Under the pieces are notes generated by a model. The model had not been told where the DNA came from, did no database searches, and saw only the letters and a list, made by a program, of their open reading frames with translations. A stretch of DNA of 64,000 bases from Bostrychus sinensis. Lineage: Eukaryota; Chordata; Actinopteri; Gobiiformes; Eleotridae. The translations under genes were made by a program, and so were the position numbers. The number at the start of each line of letters is the position of its first letter. Position 1 is the first letter of the stretch. Location: contig CM036251.1 of NCBI GenBank assembly GCA_020698575.1, positions 1,196,288 to 1,260,287 of the forward strand, read 5' to 3'. Below are positions 62,901-64,000 of this stretch, piece by piece.

Positions 62901-63278
62901 ACGTACTCATGTTCTGCAGTACTGTCCCTCTCCAGCCGTGTATTGTGAGTATTTCTTGTATACGTACTCATGTTCTGCAGTACTGTCCCTCTCCAGCCGT
63001 GTATTGTGAGTATTTCTTGTATACGTACTCATGTTCTGCAGTACTGTCCCTCTCCAGCCGTGTATTGTGAGTATTTCTTGTATACGTACTCATGTTCTGC
63101 AGTACTCTGTCCCTCTCCAGCTGCGTGTCCCGGATCTTGCACTGCAGCATCATGAGTTTCTGCTCGTACTGCTGCTTTAAGGTGTGCAGGCGCCGCTGGC
63201 TGTTCTCCAGTTCGTCGATCAGCTTCTGCTTTATGGCGATCTCACAGGTGATGTTGGCCAGGTCGGCCTGGAAGTTCT
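24723..63278 (-). CDS. kif21a: kif21a, kinesin-4 family motor: 3' part, 21 coding exons (5' end outside window)
   Basis: Kinesin-like protein KIF21A is a plus-end-directed kinesin-4 motor that suppresses microtubule growth and is brought to the cell cortex by KANK proteins. I assembled 21 exons (e1-e21, local numbering, about 920 codons) whose reading phases all join. They encode, in order: stalk coiled coils (e1-e8), the KANK-binding segment (end of e9), an acidic Ser/Pro linker (e10-e14) and a seven-bladed WD40 propeller (e15-e21) ending in TGA. KIF21A is preferred over KIF21B because of linker motifs such as SDLMKLCGE and KRTPEPSP, the start of the first WD repeat (HVAEGHSKAVLCVD), the ending DDRTVKIW, and the neighbour cpne8. 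The motor domain and N-terminal stalk lie beyond position 64,000. One linker exon expected between e14 and e15 was not found. Intron e10/e11 is longer than its exons by far, and intron e11/e12 uses a GC donor. No convincing poly(A) signal was identified below 24,722. Confidence 0.95.
24838..25565 (-). repeat. 11-bp array A4, kif21a last intron
   Basis: About 65 units CCAGG(T/A/C)CTAAA filling almost the whole intron between e20 and e21; it starts about nine bases after the e20 donor and stops 37 bases before the e21 acceptor. Confidence 0.96.
25570..25769 (-). CDS. kif21a: kif21a exon e20 (WD40 repeats 6-7)
   Basis: 200 nt. It encodes QVPNAHRDWVCALGLVPAAP, VLVSGCRGGLLRLWATDSLG, SLGEVKGHESPINSICANNT and HLFTAS plus GA. 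The acceptor is a tandem gcagCAG|GTC (NAGNAG), so the first Gln may be optional. Donor GA|gtgagt runs straight into an 11-bp array. Confidence 0.96.
25770..26619. other. kif21a intron e19/e20, no feature recognised
   Basis: Ordinary AT-rich intron sequence. Confidence 0.5.
26690..26905 (-). repeat. dispersed repeat R4, copy 1
   Basis: Reverse complement of 37,362-37,630: shared blocks include GAAACGCGCAGGAGCACTTC, AACGAGTCCGGTGACGGTGT and CAGCAGGGGGC. Family not recognised. Confidence 0.8.
27120..28037. mobile_element. CCGTATTTTCC-family DNA transposon with TA flanks, with nested insertion
   Basis: Inverted ends CCGTATTTTCCGCACTATAA and its complement, each flanked by TA, 918 bp, internal ATTATAAGGCGCA repeats. 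A second element start (GGGATGCACCGATACC, about 27,347) is nested inside. Confidence 0.8.
28363..28533 (-). CDS. kif21a: kif21a exon e19 (WD40 repeat 5)
   Basis: 171 nt, phase 0-0. It encodes LFDVSEAAVGSVGPSFTLEP, PHYDGIESVVVRGDRIYSGS and RDNGIKMWDLPRKDLLQ. Acceptor gttcacag, donor CAG|gtgaat. Confidence 0.96.
29167..29487 (+). repeat. 40-bp minisatellite, 8 copies
   Basis: Exactly eight 40-bp units starting CACGAGGCTAAAGCTAAGGT, with G/T and A/T variants, in the kif21a e18/e19 intron. Confidence 0.96.
29958..30075 (-). CDS. kif21a: kif21a exon e18 (WD40 repeat 4)
   Basis: 118 nt. It encodes FASTGKLTGHQGPVMCLTVD, then QSGTNQDLVVTGSKDHYIK. Acceptor gggtcag, donor AAG|gtcagt. Confidence 0.96.
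30725..30889 (-). CDS. kif21a: kif21a exon e17 (WD40 repeat 3)
   Basis: 165 nt. It encodes SSGQVSVSDPCGSSSSRTAS, then LSSGENQINQICLNPNGTSL and YAAAGNSVRIWDLR. Acceptor tcctcag, donor GCAG|gtactg. Confidence 0.95.
30908..33560 (-). repeat. 11-bp array A5, AGCAG variant
   Basis: About 240 units CTAAAGCAGAA / CTAAAGCAGGA, a variant of the common unit with CCAGG changed to GCAGA or GCAGG. It fills the e16/e17 intron, from about 12 bases after the e16 donor to about 20 bases before the e17 acceptor. Confidence 0.95.
33573..33747 (-). CDS. kif21a: kif21a exon e16 (WD40 repeats 1-2)
   Basis: 175 nt. It encodes RTCKVWNLVTGQEIMALGGH, PNNVVSVRFC, then TSFIKVWDIRDSAKCIRTL. GH and WD-type signatures (KVWN, KVWD) mark blade ends. 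It is slightly shorter than human in the loop after RFC. Acceptor gttgcag, donor AC|gtaagg. Confidence 0.96.
33748..34193. other. kif21a intron, no feature recognised
   Basis: Ordinary AT-rich sequence in the e15/e16 intron. Confidence 0.5.
34194..34635 (+). mobile_element. hAT-like MITE copy 3
   Basis: TAGGGCAGCACGATATG start and the same body as copies 1, 2 and 4; right end truncated after GCGATATTG. Confidence 0.8.
34887..35023 (-). CDS. kif21a: kif21a exon e15 (start of WD40 propeller)
   Basis: 137 nt. It encodes GVINPVSVPRSARQSWLQCV, then HVAEGHSKAVLCVDCTNDLL and FTGSK: linker end plus the first WD repeat. Acceptor gtcccag, donor AAAG|gtctgg (non-consensus +3 to +5). Confidence 0.94.
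35114..37163 (-). repeat. 11-bp array A6, CCAGGACTGAA variant
   Basis: About 186 units mixing CCAGGACTAAA and CCAGGACTGAA, with an AAAAAGGACTAAA variant recurring through higher-order copying. It lies in the e14/e15 intron, about 90 bases upstream of the e15 acceptor. Confidence 0.96.
37362..37630 (+). repeat. dispersed repeat R4, copy 2
   Basis: Inverted relative to 26,690-26,905 with long identical blocks. Confidence 0.8.
37631..39310. other. kif21a intron e14/e15, nothing recognised
   Basis: The linker exon expected in this intron was looked for on the minus strand and not recognised here. Confidence 0.4.
39312..39396 (-). mobile_element. tRNA-derived SINE head
   Basis: Minus strand reads AGTGGCAGAGTGGTTAGC (A box) and, after about 30 bases, GTTGTGGGTTAGACTCCTG (B box). 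No acceptor-stem pairing, so not a tRNA gene. A similar B box (GGTTTGATTCCC) is at about 39,725. Confidence 0.6.
39880..41095. repeat. 6/12-bp GAGCCx array
   Basis: About 1.2 kb of GAGCCA, GAGCCG, GGACCG and GAGCTG hexamers in the kif21a e14/e15 intron. Because 6 is a multiple of 3 and stops are absent, long ORFs run through it on both strands; none has a domain. Confidence 0.96.
41096..41250 (+). other. possible LINE tail fragment
   Basis: One + frame reads SYRATIEASITLPPLPSGRR then RLRARTSSRLKD, vaguely like the end of fish LINE ORFs. Weak resemblance only. Confidence 0.3.
42140..42840 (+). mobile_element. SINE split by a later insertion
   Basis: A tRNA-like head (GTTGGTTCGATCCCTGCTCT) and a SINE body (GTTGTGTCCTTGGGCCTTGC) are separated by about 540 bp bracketed by ATCTAGTGGA at 42,191 and 42,744. 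The insert begins GTGTTTCTCAACTGGTGGGT, like decayed hAT elements. Confidence 0.55.
43060..43410 (+). repeat. decayed hAT-like sequence with repeat R3 copy 2
   Basis: GGTCTGGGCCCCCCTGGGGG followed by the R3 block shared with 19,450-19,660. Confidence 0.5.
43411..44383. other. kif21a intron, no feature recognised
   Basis: AT-rich; an ORF at 43,529-43,732 lacks recognisable similarity. Confidence 0.4.
44384..44488 (-). CDS. kif21a: kif21a exon e14 (linker, PEPSP motif)
   Basis: 105 nt. It encodes VGVKSVEKRTPEPSPSSRRK and TFVKTQTVKVKEPKP, aligning with the KKIPEPSPVTRRKAYEK region of human KIF21A. The acceptor (gaaaag|T) has a poor pyrimidine tract, so the exact start is uncertain; it was chosen because it fits the phase of e13. 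Donor CC|gtaaga is good. The motif match makes the exon itself secure. Confidence 0.8.
44489..45168. other. kif21a intron e13/e14, AT-rich
   Basis: Runs of AATAAT and TAATAA but no defined element. Confidence 0.5.
45169..45325 (+). repeat. (ATT)n microsatellite, interrupted
   Basis: About 52 triplets ATT with GTT, ATC and AGT interruptions; the interruption pattern repeats at about 45,177 and 45,277. Confidence 0.95.
45528..45706 (-). CDS. kif21a: kif21a exon e13 (Ser/Pro linker)
   Basis: 179 nt. It encodes ARRRTATQMELLYANTDSAP and a fast-evolving acidic/small-residue stretch ending YSSKAST plus AT. Acceptor gttccag, donor AT|gtgagt. The ARRRT.TQMELLYA motif is diagnostic of the KIF21 linker; the rest is poorly conserved. 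Confidence 0.9.
45754..46282 (-). repeat. 11/12-bp array A7, ACAGGACTAAA / CCAGATCAAA
   Basis: A divergent member of the 11-bp family about 50 bases upstream of the e13 acceptor. Confidence 0.9.
46560..46857 (+). other. pyrimidine-rich flank of the 22-bp array
   Basis: Contains CCTCCTCTCTGGTCTTCCTC followed by TAGGCCTCC, a string I associate with fish LINE-type repeats. It grades into the array. Confidence 0.35.
46858..47830 (+). repeat. 22-bp polypyrimidine minisatellite
   Basis: About 44 copies of CTCACTGTCCCTCCTCTGTC plus CC, with T/G and length variants. On the transcribed kif21a strand it is purine-rich, 45 bases after the e12 donor. Confidence 0.96.
47876..47930 (-). CDS. kif21a: kif21a exon e12
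   Basis: 55 nt. It encodes SLASDLMKLCGEPKTRNK, the conserved SDLMKLCGE block. Acceptor gttgacag. Donor AAG|gttctg is weak but the only one giving the conserved K-A-R-R-R joint with e13. A purine-rich 22-bp array follows 45 bases into the intron. Confidence 0.93.
47996..49063 (-). repeat. 11-bp array A8, kif21a e11/e12 intron
   Basis: Units CCAGGACTAAA, CCAGGTCTAAA, ACAGGACTAAA and a GAGGACTAAA variant; higher-order blocks recur. It starts within 10 bases of the GC donor of e11. Confidence 0.95.
49072..49129 (-). CDS. kif21a: kif21a exon e11 (acidic linker, GC donor)
   Basis: 58 nt. It encodes ETGDDSSDDESPQSPSAEG plus a split Ser, aligning with the acidic NVEDSTDEDAPLNSPGSEG of human KIF21A. 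Acceptor ttttacag. The donor is CAG|gcaagt, a consensus GC-type 5' splice site; a GT alternative would break the phase needed to join SSLASDLMKLCGE in e12. Confidence 0.88.
49130..50538. other. kif21a intron e10/e11
   Basis: AT-rich intron. A short GGCTGCACGATATTCG at 49,407 looks like an end fragment of the hAT-like MITE family. Confidence 0.45.
50539..50559 (-). CDS. kif21a: kif21a microexon e10 (21 nt)
   Basis: A 21-nt exon adding ELGQVSN directly after the KANK-binding motif. Support: acceptor tttttacag, strong donor CG|gtgagtgg, exact phase match on both sides (phase 1 to phase 1), and human KIF21A has a similarly sized insert here. Skipping it leaves the frame intact, so it may be a cassette exon. 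Low sequence conservation is the main doubt. Confidence 0.7.
50882..51604. mobile_element. CCGTATTTTCTGG-family DNA transposon with TA flanks
   Basis: Left end TACCGTATTTTCTGGACTAT and right end ATAGTCCGGAAAATACGGTA are inverted and flanked by TA; 723 bp; no transposase seen. In kif21a intron e9/e10. Confidence 0.8.
51814..51979 (-). CDS. kif21a: kif21a exon e9 (coiled coil end and KANK-binding motif)
   Basis: 166 nt. It encodes GLQAAQRESQLKVLEGRLRQ, TEVTSATQNQLLFHMLKEKA and EVNPELDALLGNALQ, then one base. The NPELDALLGNALQ segment corresponds, by family knowledge, to the peptide that KANK ankyrin repeats bind, which places the motor at cortical microtubule stabilising complexes. Acceptor gttcag, donor CAGG|gtaacg; the first base of the next codon (G) is completed by e10 or, if e10 is skipped, by e11. 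Confidence 0.96.
52060..52507 (-). mobile_element. hAT-like MITE copy 4, intact, with 8-bp target duplication
   Basis: 448 bp, ends TAGGGCTGCAC and GTGCAGCCCTA, flanked by CTTACTTA at 52,052-52,059 and 52,508-52,515. An 8-bp duplication and TAGGG ends point to the hAT superfamily. Confidence 0.9.
52516..53214. other. kif21a intron e8/e9, no feature recognised
   Basis: ORFs at 52,752-53,180 on the minus strand have no family resemblance and abut the e8 donor. Confidence 0.45.
53215..53316 (-). CDS. kif21a: kif21a exon e8
   Basis: 102 nt, phase 0-0. It encodes DDGDAADVSALIGSCTLGEA then RFLLDHFMSMAINK, matching the KIF21A segment before GLQAAQ. Acceptor tttccag, donor AAG|gtactg. Confidence 0.95.
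53317..53892. other. kif21a intron e7/e8, non-repeat part
   Basis: Ordinary sequence; no feature recognised. Confidence 0.5.
53893..56346 (-). repeat. 11-bp array A9, CCAGGTCTAAC variant
   Basis: About 223 units, mainly CCAGGTCTAAC with CCAGGTCTAAT and CTCAGGTCTAA versions, filling most of the e7/e8 intron and ending about nine bases from the e7 donor. Confidence 0.97.
56355..56549 (-). CDS. kif21a: kif21a exon e7 (stalk coiled coil)
   Basis: 195 nt, phase 0-0. It encodes QREDLTRRKEKVLRRRDRLV, then EALNANIDYINDSISDCQAN and IMQMEEAK, highly conserved in KIF21. Acceptor cctttag, donor AAG|gtacga. An 11-bp repeat array starts about 10 bases into the next intron. Confidence 0.96.
56573..57053 (-). 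repeat. 11-bp array A10, whole e6/e7 intron
   Basis: Units CCAGGTCTAAC and CCAGGTCTGAC. It occupies about 480 of the 504 bases of this intron and includes the e6 donor itself. Confidence 0.96.
57054..57195 (-). CDS. kif21a: kif21a exon e6 (stalk coiled coil, regulatory segment)
   Basis: 142 nt. It encodes LLYRRGGLYSTRVARNKWQC and onward to TISNMETDMNRLLK. From family knowledge this is in the stalk region where human eye-muscle-fibrosis (CFEOM1) substitutions cluster and relieve autoinhibition; I did not verify residue numbering. Acceptor gttcag. The donor AAG|gttagacctgg is itself a unit of the 11-bp repeat that fills the intron. Confidence 0.94.
57206..57281 (+). repeat. (TATAA)n microsatellite, left part
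   Basis: About 15 ATATA-type pentamers, continued at 58,792-58,829 on the other side of an inserted element. Confidence 0.95.
57282..58791 (+). mobile_element. 1.5-kb hAT-like element inside the (TATAA)n tract
   Basis: Ends TAGGACTGGGAAA and TTCCCGGCCCTA are imperfect inverted repeats flanked by AATATAAT on both sides. Subterminal GCGTTAACGCA and AATCGCGATTAA blocks are typical of fish hAT-like elements; no transposase ORF recognised. Confidence 0.8.
57990..58384 (+). repeat. 20-bp minisatellite inside the hAT-like element
   Basis: About 20 copies of ACACTAAAGTTATATACAC(A/G). Confidence 0.95.
58944..59077 (-). CDS. kif21a: kif21a exon e5 (stalk)
   Basis: 134 nt. It begins VTALRRQVRPTSGKVMRK, the conserved joint after the TEE of e4, then diverges into a Ser/Gly-rich stretch (GPGRSYSSGISNGT). 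Acceptor gtgcag, donor CCAG|gtctgt. It ends in phase 2, so Arg is split with e6. The variable half is shorter than in human KIF21A. Confidence 0.9.
59237..59305 (-). CDS. kif21a: kif21a exon e4 (stalk coiled coil)
   Basis: 69 nt, phase 0-0. It encodes HQLKLLEAQKRQQELILRRK and TEE. Acceptor tattgcag, donor GAG|gtgaga. Confidence 0.95.
59431..59600 (+). mobile_element. fragment related to the 57,282 element
   Basis: TAGGGCTGGATAATGCATTA start and GTGATTAATCACAGTTAATT block; incomplete. Confidence 0.5.
59812..59942 (+). repeat. (TAG)n microsatellite with TTG interruptions
   Basis: About 43 triplets next to kif21a e3; poly-Ser and poly-Leu ORFs are artefacts. Confidence 0.96.
59951..60058 (-). 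CDS. kif21a: kif21a exon e3 (stalk coiled coil)
   Basis: 108 nt, phase 0-0. It encodes VRLMKQMKEQQEKNRMNESR and then RNREIATLKKDQRKQE, matching the KIF21A stalk. Acceptor gtctcag, donor GAG|gtcagt. A (CTA)n microsatellite begins about 10 bases into the following intron. Confidence 0.96.
60478..60530 (-). pseudogene. 5S rRNA-like fragment
   Basis: Minus strand reads GGTCAGTACCTGGATGGGAG then ACCTCTGGGAAAATACCAGG, matching the 3' half of 5S rRNA (GTACTTGGATGGGAGACC..GGGAATACCAGG) with substitutions. Likely part of a 5S-derived SINE or a 5S pseudogene in intron e2/e3. Confidence 0.65.
60624..60823 (-). CDS. kif21a: kif21a exon e2 (stalk coiled coil)
   Basis: 200 nt. It encodes SVDSGSEDKARKIKSEYEKK through AEMKRTK, a continuous coiled coil containing the strongly conserved LQSAQKEHARLLKNQSQYEK block. 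Acceptor cctgcag, donor AAG|gtacgg, ends in phase 0. Confidence 0.96.
60824..61221. other. kif21a intron e1/e2, no feature recognised
   Basis: Ordinary sequence between e2 and a short 11-bp array. Confidence 0.5.
61222..61425 (+). repeat. degenerate 11-bp units A11, TTTAGTCCTGG on plus
   Basis: About 15 imperfect units in the same orientation as A1 and antisense to kif21a. Confidence 0.8.
61430..63119. repeat. 61/63-bp minisatellite derived from kif21a e1 end and donor
   Basis: About 26 copies, 63 bp or 61 bp (two-base deletion in the GACAGAGTACTGC part). Each unit on the minus strand carries exon-type sequence (LERDRVLQNM), the donor ATGA|gtacgt and the first intron bases ending AATACACGG. 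The copy at the right end is the real exon end; the leftmost copy (about 61,461) is degenerate. Confidence 0.97.
63090..63278 (-). CDS. kif21a: kif21a exon e1 (stalk coiled coil)
   Basis: It encodes NFQADLANITCEIAIKQKLI and onward to TQLERDRVLQNM, a charged heptad-type stalk segment nearly identical to vertebrate KIF21A. Acceptor gttgcag lies at 63,279 and up; donor GA|gtacgt lies at 63,089-63,088. It starts in phase 2 (AG) and ends after the first base of a codon (A), which e2 completes to Thr. The last 30 bases and the donor are the template of the minisatellite that fills the downstream intron, so the correct donor among about 26 copies is inferred from the homologous protein junction and from being the copy joined to unique coding sequence. 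Confidence 0.93.
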
Positions 63279-64000
63279 CTGCAACACACGACAGCTGAGA
63301 TCAGTATTACACTTCATCATAACTCCACTCTGTGAGGTATTGGTTAAGGATTAGTAACAGGGTCATTATTTATTCACAAAGCATCACAACATTAATCCTA
63401 ATGCCACAATTTTTAAAAAGTTACTCTGCTCCTGTTCAGAGACAAAAGTGTCCTCATCACAAAACATAAAAATATATACATTCATATTTTTTCTACTTTT
63501 TTTGCATACATTTCTGAAACAACTTGTGCCCTGATCATAAATTCAAAATATTTAATTATTTTCAGAATTTTAACTTTTATCTCAGTGAATTTAATAGCTT
63601 CTACATTTTTTCTAGTAAAAAAAATATTTTCAGAATTCTCAAAGCAAAGTGGATTTTCTAGGAGAGGTTATTCCAGCCTTGGGTTTGTCAGAGATCACCA
63701 ACAACAGGAATCTTTAGGAATCATTTTTCCTGTGCTCTGTAAAACCTAAAAACCAACTCCTGTTAAAACCGGTTGTAACTTTTTGTTATGACAAAAAAAA
63801 AAAATCCCAAATCCGTCTAAATAAATATCTGAGCCAAGACTGTAATAACCCCACTCTAGAAAAATCCACTTTGCATTGAGAATACTGAAACAATGTATTT
63901 TTTAGCGTGTTTTTACCAAAAATTTAGATGCTGTTACAAACAGTGGCGTAAAAAAGGTTAAAACTCTGAAAATATTTAAATATTTGATATTTATGATCAG
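63279..64000. other. kif21a intron upstream of e1
   Basis: AT-rich intron sequence; no further exon recognised up to the window edge. Confidence 0.6.

Noticed and set aside
24723..63278. kif21b identity
   Set aside because: The first WD repeat, the DDRTVKIW ending and the PEPSP linker are closer to KIF21A, and the neighbour is cpne8.

Overview
The window is vertebrate nuclear DNA and, by its repeats and exon similarity, almost certainly from a ray-finned (teleost) fish. Coding sequence is in short exons with GT-AG introns. The exons belong to two vertebrate genes, both on the minus strand. The dispersed repeats are fish types: hAT-like MITEs starting TAGGGCTGCAC, elements with CCGTATTTTCC ends, tRNA-derived SINEs and a LINE reverse-transcriptase tail. 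There are no prokaryotic features. Gene identities come from protein similarity as I know the families; no search was run.

Gene 1 (right, 63,278 down to 24,723, minus) is the 3' two thirds of kif21a, a kinesin-4 family motor. I placed 21 coding exons, all phase-compatible with their neighbours. They encode the end of the coiled-coil stalk, the KANK-binding peptide, a Ser/Pro-rich linker and the complete C-terminal WD40 propeller through the stop codon. The motor domain lies beyond position 64,000. One linker exon expected between 35,024 and 44,383 was not found.

Gene 2 (left, 10,780 down to 324, minus) is the 5' end of cpne8 (copine-8): exon 1 with a GC-rich leader and a TATA box, a long intron 1, and exon 2. 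The rest lies beyond position 1. The order and orientation, kif21a then cpne8 head-to-tail, match what I know of the human locus and support both calls. About 13.7 kb of repeat-filled intergenic DNA separates them.

The most unusual property is repeat content. A degenerate 11-bp unit, CCAGGNCTAAA or its complement TTTAGNCCTGG, builds about eleven arrays totalling roughly 17 kb, or a quarter of the window. The arrays are in introns of both genes and between them, and several start within a few bases of a 5' splice site. A separate 61/63-bp minisatellite (about 26 copies) is made from the end of a kif21a exon plus its splice donor, so it carries about 26 copies of a 5' splice site. Other tandem arrays have units of 3, 5, 6, 12, 14-19, 17, 20, 22, 33 and 40 bp.

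Layout: 1-130 17-bp array; 324-364 cpne8 exon 2; 447-2,899 11-bp array; 3,424-4,990 three further arrays; 5,486-8,660 dispersed repeats; 8,972-10,680 11-bp arrays; 10,704-11,016 cpne8 exon 1 and promoter; 11,064-14,934 11-bp array; 15,031-17,240 12-bp array with an internal duplication; 17,240-24,720 intergenic DNA with MITEs and SINEs; 24,723-63,278 kif21a with repeat-filled introns; 63,279-64,000 intron.
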